Shown piece by piece: positions 1-8,798 of a stretch of 64,000 bases of DNA. Location: contig NZ_JBHMEZ010000012.1 in assembly GCF_042427615.1 (NCBI RefSeq), forward strand, positions 62,001-126,000, written 5' to 3'. Under the pieces are notes generated by a model. The model worked only from the letters and a program-made list of their open reading frames with translations. It was not told the DNA's origin and searched no databases. The DNA is from Formosa undariae (GTDB lineage Bacteria; Bacteroidota; Bacteroidia; Flavobacteriales; Flavobacteriaceae). How positions within the stretch are numbered: the stretch's first letter is position 1; each line of letters begins with the position of its first letter. The translations under genes and the position numbers were made by a program.

Positions 1-1
1 C

Positions 2-895
2 AGCATCTAGCAAATCGGCTATTGTATTCAATATCTCGTGTTGCTTTTCTATATCTTCTGTAGTGTACATTGAACGTGTATACATAAACTCGTAAGAAAA
101 CGTCACACTCTTATTTTTGAGTAGATTTAAATCTAAGGGTTTAGAACTCCCCGTTATAGAAACAATATGTCCTTGAGATTTTATAATTTCGGAAGCTAAT
201 TCCCAATAGCCTTCCAAATCGACGAAATCTAAAATATAGTTCACTTCAGGATGACCAATGTTCTGTAATTCTTCTTTTAAACGATGGTGATTCACCACAA
301 AATCGGCTCCTAAATCCTTACACCATTGTATTGAATCTTCTCGAGATGCTGTTGCAATTACCGTAAGATTGGTTAACTTTTTAGCCAATTGAATCGCGAT
401 CGAACCTACTCCTCCGGCACCTGCCAATATTAAAACGGTTTTAGCTTTATCCCTTTCAGGATCAATTTTTATGCGATCGAAAAGAGATTCGTAAGCCGTT
501 AAGGTTGTGAGTGGCATTGCGGCCGCTTGAGCATGAGTAAGCGATTTTGGTTTCTTTCCAACAATACGTTCATCAACAACTTGATATTCTGCATTACAGC
601 CGTCTTTAGTAATATCTCCAGCATAATATACCTGATCTCCAACTTTAAATTTAGACGTTTTATCTCCTACAGCTTCTACCACTCCAGAGGCATCCCACCC
701 AATAATTTTTGGAGTCTCTAAAGTTGTATCTTTTGCGGCATTTTGTCTGACTTTAAAATCGACTGGATTTACAGAAATCGCTTTTATTTTTACCAATAAT
801 TCGTATGCTTTTGGTGCTGGTTTCTCCGTGTCGAAAGCGATAAAACTATTTGTTTCTGTTATGGGTAATGATTGTTTAAATCCGATGGCTTTCAT
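2..895 (-). CDS. Zinc-type alcohol dehydrogenase family protein (partial, C-terminus outside window)
   Basis: This is an MDR-superfamily oxidoreductase of the zeta-crystallin/quinone oxidoreductase type. Translation from the ATG at 895 starts MKAIGFKQSLPI and stays open for 298 codons to the window edge; the family is usually about 335-340 residues, so only the end is missing. It shows the GroES-like N-terminal half (VNPVDFKVR, IIGWDASGVV, VGDQVYYAG) and a Rossmann nucleotide site LAGAGGVGS near residue 155. The catalytic zinc ligands of classical ADH are not evident, as in this subfamily, which usually reduces quinones or enals with NADPH. It is the last visible gene of a three-gene minus-strand operon, 22 bases after the SDR gene. 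The substrate is unknown. Confidence 0.85.
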   Translation of the reverse strand, partial: MKAIGFKQSLPITETNSFIAFDTEKPAPKAYELLVKIKAISVNPVDFKVRQNAAKDTTLETPKIIGWDASGVVEAVGDKTSKFKVGDQVYYAGDITKDGCNAEYQVVDERIVGKKPKSLTHAQAAAMPLTTLTAYESLFDRIKIDPERDKAKTVLILAGAGGVGSIAIQLAKKLTNLTVIATASREDSIQWCKDLGADFVVNHHRLKEELQNIGHPEVNYILDFVDLEGYWELASEIIKSQGHIVSITGSSKPLDLNLLKNKSVTFSYEFMYTRSMYTTEDIEKQHEILNTIADLLDA

Positions 896-917
896 TTGGA
901 TGCGTTTTTAATTCTAA

Positions 918-1712
918 TTATAAAATAGATTTGATCAGTCCACCTTCTACACGAATAGATGCGCCATTAGTGGCAGATGCCAACGGACTAGAATAATAGA
1001 CAATAGTATTGGCAACTTCTTCTACTTCTGCAAAACGACTAATAAGAGACGTTGGGCGTTGCTCTTTAAAGAAGTCTTTTTCTACTTCATCTATAGATTT
1101 GTTTTCAGATTTCGATAAATCTTCAATAAACTGACTGATACCTTTAGATTTTGTTGGCCCAGGTAAAATTGAATTCACCGTTACATTTGTCCCTTTCGTT
1201 AATTCAGCCAAACCTCTACTCACCGCTAATTGTGCTGTTTTAGTCATCCCGTAATGAATCATTTCTTCGGGAATAAAAACGGCAGATTCACTCGATATAA
1301 AAATAACTCGTCCCCAGTTTTTAGCTAACATTTTAGGAAAGTAATGTCTAGACAAACGAATACCGCTCATAACATTTACTTCAAAAAACCGCAACCAATC
1401 TGCATCGCTAATATCTTCAAAAGGCATCGGTTCGAAAATCCCGGTGTTGTTTATTAGAATGTCTACCTCTGGAAGTTGTTCTAGTAACGCATCAATTTCA
1501 TCTGATTTAGAAAAATCTGCAGCAATTCCAGATACATTTGCACTTTCTATTTTAGATTTCAGACTATTAACCGCATCGTCTACACGATCTTGATTTCTTC
1601 CGTTAATAACAACAGTGGCACCTTCAGTTAAAAAACGCTCTGCAGTGGCATAACCTATTCCTGCCGTAGAACCACTTATAAATACGACTTTATCTTTAAG
1701 CTTTAAATCCAT
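918..1712 (-). CDS. SDR family NAD(P)-dependent oxidoreductase
   Basis: A 264-residue classical short-chain dehydrogenase. The cofactor motif SGSTAGIG lies at residues 13-20, a variant NNTG replaces NNAG near residue 88, and the catalytic residues appear as ISSES followed by YGMTK (Tyr-x-x-x-Lys). The length fits classical SDRs (about 250). The C-terminal GGLIKSIL resembles the usual GG end of FabG-type enzymes. It lies between a YgiN-like monooxygenase and a quinone-oxidoreductase-like ADH in the same orientation with short gaps, so the three may act together in detoxifying a carbonyl or quinone. The substrate cannot be read from the sequence. Confidence 0.88.
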   Translation of the reverse strand: MDLKLKDKVVFISGSTAGIGYATAERFLTEGATVVINGRNQDRVDDAVNSLKSKIESANVSGIAADFSKSDEIDALLEQLPEVDILINNTGIFEPMPFEDISDADWLRFFEVNVMSGIRLSRHYFPKMLAKNWGRVIFISSESAVFIPEEMIHYGMTKTAQLAVSRGLAELTKGTNVTVNSILPGPTKSKGISQFIEDLSKSENKSIDEVEKDFFKEQRPTSLISRFAEVEEVANTIVYYSSPLASATNGASIRVEGGLIKSIL

Positions 1713-1743
1713 TTTTCTTGTTTTTTAAAATCTACTTCTAACA

Positions 1744-2037
1744 TTAAGAAAGCATCGTCATTTTATTAACGGTAAACGCATTGAGCTTACCTTCTGTTGC
1801 TTCTGTAAACGCCTTAAAATGAATTGTATTTAAGTGCCCTGTAAGCGCATCTTCATCATCCCAATTTTCATAAACCACAAAGCTATTTAAATCTGTATTA
1901 TCTTGAAGTAAATTGTAATTAATGCACCCTTTATCGTTTAGAGAAGCCTCTACTAGTTTTAGAAGTTCTGCTTTTACAAATTCAGTGTTTTCTGTTTTCG
2001 CGATAATTGTAGCGACTATTGTTAATTGATTTTTCAT
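1744..2037 (-). CDS. Putative quinol monooxygenase (ABM domain)
   Basis: A 97-residue protein that is essentially one antibiotic-biosynthesis-monooxygenase (dimeric alpha+beta barrel) domain, as in YgiN. Visible family features are an N-terminal strand (LTIVATIIAK), a central C-INYNL segment near residue 39, and FVVYENWDDEDAL followed by H near residue 68. Such proteins act as cofactor-free quinol oxygenases or as small accessory proteins. It is the first gene of the minus-strand operon, 31 bases before the SDR gene. Confidence 0.8.
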   Translation of the reverse strand: MKNQLTIVATIIAKTENTEFVKAELLKLVEASLNDKGCINYNLLQDNTDLNSFVVYENWDDEDALTGHLNTIHFKAFTEATEGKLNAFTVNKMTMLS

Positions 2038-2238
2038 GATATATATTTTACTATTAGAAAGTAATTGTCGTAATACTTATAATTTTGACAGAAAAGAGAC
2101 TAATCATTTATAATGAAATTGATTAACGTCTATCTTAACTAGAGCTCTCGACAATCTAATTTTTATAGCTATAAATTTACAAGTAATTTCATCCACACGG
2201 AACCTTTTAAAACTTAAATCGGTCTTAAATTTTATTCA

Positions 2239-3738
2239 CTATGAAATGGATTTCTTCAGTTTTATAACATCTTTTAAAAAGACGACAATCATGATGAGGA
2301 TAAAAAAAGCAAACGGTAGAGAAGTTATAATAAGTAATTTTGACACCGTTCCCAAGACATCAATATCGGGTTTTACATTCCCCAGAAGCACTAAAGCGAT
2401 GGTGGCTAATAATATAAAAACAGACCAAATAACACGATGTTTTTTATTCGGATCTTTAGACCCATTATCGGTGAACATACTCAGTACAAAAACCGCTGAA
2501 TCTACAGAAGTTACTAAAAAACTAATGAGTAATAAAATGGTTGTTAGATTTAGGACAGCCGCAAATGGGTAATGTTGGAAGAACACAAAAATGGAAGAGA
2601 ATACATTTCCAAATTCGTTAGAATAGGTCTCCATACCTGCAATTAGCTGAAATGCCGATGTACCAAATACAGAAAACCAAAAGAAGGTTCCCAAAGATGG
2701 AATAATTAAAACCCCCAGCAACAATTGGCGCAATGTGCGCCCTTTAGAGATTCGTGCAATAAAGATGCCTGTAAAAGGTGCCCAGGCCAACCAAAATGCC
2801 CAATAATAAAAGGTCCAGTCTGTTAAAAAGGTGATTCCAGGATTATAATCGCCTAAAGCCAGACTCATAGGAATAAAATCGATAATATAGTGAAACGTAC
2901 TTTCTGCAAAGGCATTAAGAATCGCCAACATATCGCTCGTTACAAACACAAAAAGCAGAATGAATAGTGTGATTATAATGTTTAATTTAGAAAATAACTT
3001 GATACCTTTATTTACACCTTGCCACGCAGAATAACATGCAATACACGAAATTCCGATACACAATACTAGTATTGTTGTCAATCCTAAATCTGTTTTAAAA
3101 ACATGATTTAATCCGCCTTTAATTTGAGTCGTTCCTAAACCAATTGCAGCTACGAGTCCGAAAACGGTAGTGATAATAGTAATCACATCTACCGATTTTC
3201 TTATTGTATTACTTTGTATTTCATCTTCTATCGTGGCGCTAATACGTACATGTTTACGTTTTACATAAAGTGCATATCCCACAACCATTGCAAAAAGGCC
3301 ATAAAAGGCCCAAGCGGTTAAGCCCCATTGATAAAAGGTATACTCTAAGGCTAATGTTTCTGCTGATAAACCAGAAGCATATGGCGGATGTTGTTGCATA
3401 AATACAGGTTCTTGAACGGCACGTAACAAAATACCAGAGCCCATTCCTGCACTATATAACATGGCTGTCCATGCCCAAAGAGAATGTTCGGGTTTAGTAT
3501 CAGGCTTTCCTAATTTTATAGTACCTAGCCGAGAAATAGCCACACCCAATAATAAAAGTACACATCCTAAACCGAGATACAGATAAAAATATCCGAAGTA
3601 ATTTCTAACCCATAACGAGGCTTGCTCAATAGCGTTATAACTGGATTCTGTAGCAAAAAAAACGATTAATGTGCAGATAAATATGATTCCAATGGAAGCG
3701 ATTAAGACGGCATGTTTTTGTAAAGACTTAATGATCAA
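2239..3738 (-). CDS. BCCT family (betaine/carnitine/choline) transporter
   Basis: A 499-residue inner-membrane protein with about 12 hydrophobic segments, matching the BCCT core length. The diagnostic eighth-segment signature is present as WTFYYWAFWLAWAPF followed by GIFIARISKGRTLR (about residues 308-336), which holds the substrate-cage tryptophans. The glycine-rich first core segment reads GMGSGILLRAVQEP (about residues 98-111), differing from the usual GMGIGxxFWGVAEP. The N- and C-terminal osmosensory extensions of BetP are short or absent. It probably imports a trimethylammonium compound by sodium or proton symport. It stands alone, divergent from the sugar-acid operon across a 441-base gap. 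Confidence 0.88.
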   Translation of the reverse strand: MIIKSLQKHAVLIASIGIIFICTLIVFFATESSYNAIEQASLWVRNYFGYFYLYLGLGCVLLLLGVAISRLGTIKLGKPDTKPEHSLWAWTAMLYSAGMGSGILLRAVQEPVFMQQHPPYASGLSAETLALEYTFYQWGLTAWAFYGLFAMVVGYALYVKRKHVRISATIEDEIQSNTIRKSVDVITIITTVFGLVAAIGLGTTQIKGGLNHVFKTDLGLTTILVLCIGISCIACYSAWQGVNKGIKLFSKLNIIITLFILLFVFVTSDMLAILNAFAESTFHYIIDFIPMSLALGDYNPGITFLTDWTFYYWAFWLAWAPFTGIFIARISKGRTLRQLLLGVLIIPSLGTFFWFSVFGTSAFQLIAGMETYSNEFGNVFSSIFVFFQHYPFAAVLNLTTILLLISFLVTSVDSAVFVLSMFTDNGSKDPNKKHRVIWSVFILLATIALVLLGNVKPDIDVLGTVSKLLIITSLPFAFFILIMIVVFLKDVIKLKKSIS

Positions 3739-4179
3739 ACTTGATTATTTTTTTATTAAAAATAGGCAATTGTTTTAATACTCAAAATTCAAATTGATTT
3801 ACGCCAATTATATAGCCAAGGTTTTACAGTATATAAGGTGCAAATAAAATAAAGAAGGTCATGTTTGATTTAGCTTAAGCCATTCTCCAAATAGCGATAA
3901 GTATCAGAATCAAAAAAAGTTTCTAATTATTTAAATATGAATATAAATAATCTAAGGTTTCAGAAAACAATTTATTTTTTCATTATTACCCTCTTCTTAA
4001 AAGAACTTGATTTTATAATTCCAAAATAAACATTAGTTACCCTATGGCACAAGGCACTTCTTTTATTCAGATTCTTTAGCTGAAAATCATTTGGAATGTT
4101 TACCTCCAAAATTGGTTTACCAGTTTATATTTTATTAAATTAACGCTCTATTAAATTGACAATAAACAAACATTAACTT
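3739..4179. other. Divergent intergenic region, BCCT gene to Gfo/Idh operon
   Basis: A 441-base AT-rich region between two divergent genes, so it should hold promoters in both directions. The only clear element is the UxuR-like operator at 4109-4126. I see no open frame with coding character and no RNA gene. Confidence 0.7.
4109..4126. promoter_or_regulatory. UxuR/GntR-like operator AAATTGGTTTACCAGTTT
   Basis: An 18-base near-palindrome with arms AAAnTGGT and ACCAnTTT around a TT centre, 53 bases before the Gfo/Idh start codon. From memory, it matches the E. coli UxuR consensus AAATTGGTATACCAATTT at 16 of 18 positions. Because the operon encodes mannonate dehydratase, a hexuronate-pathway enzyme, control by a FadR-subfamily GntR repressor sensing a uronate intermediate is a reasonable inference. 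No GntR gene is in the window. Confidence 0.6.
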
Positions 4180-5316
4180 ATGAGTAATACATTAAAAGTC
4201 TTAGTCTCTGGAACCGGATTTGCAGGACAAGGTCATACGGACGCCTTTCGTGACGTTGGTGCCGAGGTGGTAGGAATTGTTGGAAGAACACCAAGTGTTG
4301 TCAAAGACGTCGCAAAGAAAATGAATATCCCCTACTTCGGGACAGATTGGCAACAAGCTCTTAAAGATTGTCAGCCAGATATTGTTTCAATTGCAACTCC
4401 TGGAGGTGCACACTACGAAACAATAACTCAAGCAATCGCATTTGGTTGTCATGTGTTTAGCGATAAACCTTTAACAGTAGATGGTGACTTAGCCAGAAAG
4501 TTGTATGAACTAGCCAAAGAAAAAAATGTAAAAACGGCATTCGCTTCGAGTTTTCGCTATATGCCATGTATTATTCATGCCAAACAATTAGTTGCAGAAG
4601 GGGTTATTGGAGAGCCTACTGAAGCTGAATTTATATCTCATTTTAATTTAGAACGTGAAATCCCTTTTGGATGGTCTCATAGAAAGGAAGATGGTGGCGG
4701 ACGCTTAAACAATAATTTCACGCATATGATGTCTATTGCAACATCTGTAATTGGAGAAAATATACTGCAATTAATCGGTGAAGTACGCGACGATCTTGGA
4801 AAAGCACCTATAGTAGATGGCGTGCATAATTTTAAAACCAGAAGAGATCATATTCCAAAAAACCTAAACGATCCTAACCTGAAATGGGGAGATAGTAATG
4901 TAGAATGGTCGTATACTGTAATGGCTAAATTAGAAAGTGCATTTGCTACAAAACCAGTTTCGGTTTTATTCAAACACGGCGGACTAAACCCTAGGTTTAA
5001 TGAAGATCATATAGTATTCTACGGTACAAAAGGAGCCATTTATATAAAAGGGCACTATGGCATGGGACCACTTTATATATACGAGGATAAAACATGGAAG
5101 GAACTACCTTTACCACAATCCATAATAGATGATCAACCAAAAGTAGAAGGAGATACAGAACGTAATTGGCAATATTTAGCTAGAGAATTTACAAAAGATA
5201 TAAAAGGGGAAGAATTTAAACCATATCAATCCTTTAAAGAAGGAAGCCTATACCAACAACTTATCGATTTAATTAGAGAGAATAACAATTGGACAGATGT
5301 TAGTCAACTTCAATAA
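4180..5316 (+). CDS. Gfo/Idh/MocA family oxidoreductase
   Basis: A 378-residue NAD(P)-dependent oxidoreductase with an N-terminal Rossmann fold (SGTGFAGQGH, about residues 10-19) and the family motif DKPLTVD near residue 104 in place of the common EKP. The C-terminal half is the alpha/beta substrate domain; GWSHRKEDGGGRLNNNFTHM near residue 165 includes a His-rich stretch typical of the active site. It is the first gene of an operon with an SSS symporter (8-base gap) and mannonate dehydratase, so the substrate is probably a sugar acid or its derivative. It could supply a fructuronate or mannonate redox step, but that is inference. Confidence 0.86.
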   Translation: MSNTLKVLVSGTGFAGQGHTDAFRDVGAEVVGIVGRTPSVVKDVAKKMNIPYFGTDWQQALKDCQPDIVSIATPGGAHYETITQAIAFGCHVFSDKPLTVDGDLARKLYELAKEKNVKTAFASSFRYMPCIIHAKQLVAEGVIGEPTEAEFISHFNLEREIPFGWSHRKEDGGGRLNNNFTHMMSIATSVIGENILQLIGEVRDDLGKAPIVDGVHNFKTRRDHIPKNLNDPNLKWGDSNVEWSYTVMAKLESAFATKPVSVLFKHGGLNPRFNEDHIVFYGTKGAIYIKGHYGMGPLYIYEDKTWKELPLPQSIIDDQPKVEGDTERNWQYLAREFTKDIKGEEFKPYQSFKEGSLYQQLIDLIRENNNWTDVSQLQ

Positions 5317-5324
5317 GATAAGTT

Positions 5325-7082
5325 ATGGAGAATAACGCTATGACTTACGAGTACTTGGTTATTGCTGGGTACTTTTTACTTATTATTGGGATTGGTTTTA
5401 CATTTAAAAACATGGCTAGTAAATCTACTAGTGATTACTTTCGCGGTGGTGGAAAAATGTTGTGGTGGATGGTCGGATCTACTGCGTTTATGATGCAATT
5501 TTCTGCTTGGACCTTTACTGGTGCCGCAGGAAAAGCGTTTACTGATGGATTTACAGTTTGTTTGGTGTTTTTAGCCAACACCTTTGCTTACTTCTGTGGA
5601 TGGGCATATTTTGCACAACGCTTCAGGCAAATGCGAGTAGACACGCCAACAGAAGCTATAAAAGGTAGATTTGGACTACAAAATGAAAAATTTTTCTCCT
5701 GGGCCCTTATTGTATTTACTTTAATAAATGCAGGTATTTGGCTTAATGCACTTGGTGTCTTTACTAGTGCAGTTTTCGATGCAGATATTGGCACCACAAT
5801 AATAGTAACGGGATTAACCGTCGTTTTTGTGTCTGTACTATCCGGTGCATGGGGCGTTGTAGCATCCGATTTTATGCAAACCTTAGTGGTTGCTGTCATT
5901 TCTATTGCTTGCGCTGTTGTCGCCTTAGTTAAAGTGGGCGGACCGGTGGAACTGGTGTCTAAATACCCTTCAGATTTTATTATGGGTCCAGACATGAATT
6001 ATGGACTCATATTAGTAGGAACCTTTGTGTTCTTCTTAGCCAAGCAATTAATTACCATAATGAATATGCACGACGCCTTTCGTTTCTTAAATGCTAAAGA
6101 TTCTAAAAATGCTAAAAAAGCATCTTTATTAGCTATGATTCTTATGGGATTGGGGAGTATTATTTGGTTTATTCCACCCTGGGCATCGGCCATTTTATAT
6201 CCAGATGCGGCTTCAGCCTATCCAGAATTAGGAAGCAAAGCTGGAGATGCGATTTACTTAATATTTACGCGGAATGTAATGCCCGTAGGAACAGTCGGTT
6301 TATTACTAGCCGGATTATTTGCGGCGACCATGTCGTCTATGGATTCTGCCTTAAACAAAAACACAGGTATTCTTGTACGTAGTATTTATCAGCCTTTTTT
6401 AAGAAAAAGAGGAAAAGAAGTAGACGATAAAAAACTATTACGCCTGAGTATGGTCTTGAGTTTTATCAGTGGTATTTTAGTTATTGCTATGGCTTTATTC
6501 TTTAAATCCCTTAAAGGGTATAGTCTTTTTGATTTAATGATGTCACTTTCAGCCATGATTCAAGTCCCCTTATTAATACCACTTCTTCTAGGTCTTTTTA
6601 TAAAAAAAACACCAAAATGGGCACCTTGGGCAACCGTTATCCTTGGGCTATGTATCTCTTGGTTAATGACGAGTGTGATTACTCCAAATGTCTTTGCGGG
6701 TTGGATTGGAATCCCTGACTTTACAGCAAGAGAAGACACAGATATGAATTTAATACTAACACTAGGTGCACACGTATTTATAACCGGAGGCTTTTTCTGC
6801 TTAACCTCATTATTCTACAAAGAAGCTAAAGATGATAATAAACTAGAAACAGAACACTTTTTCAAATTATTTGAAACCCCTGTTATTGCGGCAGACGACC
6901 AAGATAAATTTGATCAACAACAACGGAATAAGTTAGGCACTATGGTTATGATTATGGGTGCTGGTATTTTCTTAATGGTACTCATTCCCAATCCGCTATG
7001 GGGAAAACTAATCTTTGCCGTCTGTTCACTTATAATCTCAGGAATTGGCTATGTTTTAAAGCGTAGCTCAAAGATAACTTAA
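5325..7082 (+). CDS. Sodium:solute symporter (SSS family)
   Basis: A 585-residue membrane protein with about 14 hydrophobic segments. Family features include the FRGGGKMLWWMVGSTAFMMQF segment (about residues 39-59) and the conserved SSMDSALNKNTGIL motif near residue 337. A hydrophilic cytoplasmic loop near residues 490-525 precedes a last membrane helix pair, as in SGLT-like members. An alternative start lies five codons downstream (MTYEYLV). Between a Gfo/Idh enzyme and mannonate dehydratase, it is probably the importer for a uronate or related sugar acid. Confidence 0.88.
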   Translation: MENNAMTYEYLVIAGYFLLIIGIGFTFKNMASKSTSDYFRGGGKMLWWMVGSTAFMMQFSAWTFTGAAGKAFTDGFTVCLVFLANTFAYFCGWAYFAQRFRQMRVDTPTEAIKGRFGLQNEKFFSWALIVFTLINAGIWLNALGVFTSAVFDADIGTTIIVTGLTVVFVSVLSGAWGVVASDFMQTLVVAVISIACAVVALVKVGGPVELVSKYPSDFIMGPDMNYGLILVGTFVFFLAKQLITIMNMHDAFRFLNAKDSKNAKKASLLAMILMGLGSIIWFIPPWASAILYPDAASAYPELGSKAGDAIYLIFTRNVMPVGTVGLLLAGLFAATMSSMDSALNKNTGILVRSIYQPFLRKRGKEVDDKKLLRLSMVLSFISGILVIAMALFFKSLKGYSLFDLMMSLSAMIQVPLLIPLLLGLFIKKTPKWAPWATVILGLCISWLMTSVITPNVFAGWIGIPDFTAREDTDMNLILTLGAHVFITGGFFCLTSLFYKEAKDDNKLETEHFFKLFETPVIAADDQDKFDQQQRNKLGTMVMIMGAGIFLMVLIPNPLWGKLIFAVCSLIISGIGYVLKRSSKIT

Positions 7083-7213
7083 GGGTAAAACAATCAACAA
7101 AATACTTGAATAATGAAAATTCATATTTTAAATTTATAGAAAAATACTAATGGTATTAAATCTATTTGAAATACAGTTTATACCACATTAATAAAAAAAC
7201 ACAGTTTGAATAC

Positions 7214-8431
7214 ATGAAAATAGTTGATATAAAAATATTTGTAAGTAACCCTGGCCGTAATTTTGTCACGGTAAAAATAGAAACCGACGAAGGTGTTTTT
7301 GGTTTGGGTGATGCCACACTAAATGGCCGAGAACTGGCTGTGGTTGCGTATTTAGAAGAACATATTAAACCGTGTCTAATAGGCAGAGATCCACATAAAA
7401 TTGAAGACATCTGGCAATATTTATACAAAGGGTGTTACTGGAGACGCGGTCCGATAACCATGACAGCCATTGCGGGAATAGACATGGCACTTTGGGATAT
7501 TAAGGGAAAAGTAGCAGGTTTACCTGTTTACGACCTATTAGGAGGAAAAAGCCGCGAAAAAATTAGAGTTTACGGTCATGCGAATGGTCAAGATATCGAT
7601 GACACTTTACATCATTTAGACCATTTAATTTCCGAAGGCTATAATGCCGTAAGGTTGCAATGCGCCATACCTGGACTTGAAGGCACGTATGGTACTTTAG
7701 CTGGTAAAAAGGATTATTTTGAATTACAAAGCGATAGACCTTTACCTCCTGAACAACTTTGGGACACCAAAGCCTATTTAGATTTTGTTCCTGAATTATT
7801 TAAGAAAGCGAGAGAAAAATATGGTAATAGTGTCGATTTATTACATGATACCCACAGCCGTTTAACCCCTATTGAAGCTGCACGATTAGGTAAAATGCTT
7901 GAACCTTATAATCTATTATTTTTAGAAGATAGCGTGACTGCCGAAAACCAAACGGGTTATAAATATGTGCGTGAACATACGACGACACCACTTGCTGTAG
8001 GTGAAATTTTTAATTCGATTTGGGATGCAAAAGAACTTATCGAAAATCAGTATATAGATTATTTACGAACAGCAGCCACACATGCAGGAGGTATTACACC
8101 AATGCGACGCATGGCAGATTTTGCTTCGCTTTACCATGTTAGAACGGCACCACACGGTCCACCAGATATATCTCCAATAGGTCACGCTGCTCATGCTCAT
8201 TTAAATTCATGGACACCAAACTTTGGAATACAAGAATTTATTGGTTTTGGAGGCGAAGCTTTAAACAGTGTTTTTAAATATCCGATGACCTTTGAACATG
8301 GTCATTTAATTGTTAATGACACACCAGGATTAGGTGTTGAATTTGATGAAAAAGCAGCTGAGCAATATCCATACAAACGATCTTATTTACCTGTAAGTCG
8401 CTTAAAAGACGGCACGTTGTGGAATTGGTAG
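7214..8431 (+). CDS. manD: D-mannonate dehydratase (enolase superfamily)
   Basis: A 405-residue mandelate-racemase/enolase-superfamily enzyme that dehydrates D-mannonate to 2-keto-3-deoxygluconate. The start is set at the ATG at 7214 because MKIVDIKIFVSNPGRNFVTVKIETDEG is where the family begins; a TTG-initiated frame 16 codons upstream adds only unconserved residues. Visible signatures are FGLGDATLNGRELAV, YKGCYWRRGPITMTAIAGID, the metal ligand region LLHDTHSRLTP, the second ligand LFLEDSV, the third near VGEIFNS, and the C-terminal HGPPDISPIGHAAH. These match ManD rather than UxuA, which is an unrelated fold. It closes the operon with Gfo/Idh and SSS genes. Confidence 0.88.
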   Translation: MKIVDIKIFVSNPGRNFVTVKIETDEGVFGLGDATLNGRELAVVAYLEEHIKPCLIGRDPHKIEDIWQYLYKGCYWRRGPITMTAIAGIDMALWDIKGKVAGLPVYDLLGGKSREKIRVYGHANGQDIDDTLHHLDHLISEGYNAVRLQCAIPGLEGTYGTLAGKKDYFELQSDRPLPPEQLWDTKAYLDFVPELFKKAREKYGNSVDLLHDTHSRLTPIEAARLGKMLEPYNLLFLEDSVTAENQTGYKYVREHTTTPLAVGEIFNSIWDAKELIENQYIDYLRTAATHAGGITPMRRMADFASLYHVRTAPHGPPDISPIGHAAHAHLNSWTPNFGIQEFIGFGGEALNSVFKYPMTFEHGHLIVNDTPGLGVEFDEKAAEQYPYKRSYLPVSRLKDGTLWNW

Positions 8432-8798
8432 ATGGTTGATAGTTGAAGGATTACGGTAATTAGTTAGGAATAGGATAAAAATCCTTAGTTTGCCGTCTTC
8501 CTTAATGTAGTTGTTTAAAAGGCTTTCGACTCCGCTCTAGCAGCCTATTAGGGCATAATAGATGTTGCTTGACGGCCTTAACCTAAATTTAGTTTGGGGT
8601 GGCATTCTTAGAATCTCATAAGTTAAATAGTTTGACTACTTGTGAGATGCTGAAACACGTTCAGCATGACGCGCGTTTAATAACATATTACAGGCAATCA
8701 ATAAAATAAATTGCTAGAATTAGCCCATAAAAAAGCACGAACCTCTATTGAGATTCGTGCTTTTTTATATCATCTAATATATTCTTAAAACAGACGTA
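8432..8798. repeat. Repeat-rich intergenic region
   Basis: A 367-base gap between convergent genes. It holds a fragment TTTCGACTCCGCTC at 8524-8537 and an 8-base perfect stem-loop ATGCTGAA/TTCAGCAT at 8647-8667 followed by GACG. A flanking imperfect inverted repeat joins 8610-8623 with 8638-8651 (12 of 14 positions). Both motif types resemble dispersed intergenic repeats I remember from Bacteroidota genomes; I cannot confirm copy number from one window. A terminator closes the region at 8729-8766. Confidence 0.55.
8729..8766. terminator. Bidirectional intrinsic terminator
   Basis: Stem AAAAAAGCACGAA/TTCGTGCTTTTTT with an extra CTC/GAG inner pairing and a TATT loop. It has T-runs on both strands and lies between convergent manD and the J-domain gene. 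Confidence 0.85.

Noticed and set aside
4044..4060. Sigma-54-like TGGCACAAGGCACTTC upstream of the Gfo/Idh operon
   Set aside because: The GG is present but the base pair 12 positions downstream is TT rather than the required GC.
5588..5995. Long open frame antisense to the SSS symporter
   Set aside because: It mirrors the codon bias of a real gene on the other strand, and the product is low-complexity with no recognisable domain.
7166..7213. TTG start 16 codons before manD
   Set aside because: The family's conserved N-terminus begins at the ATG at 7214; the additional residues look unconserved.
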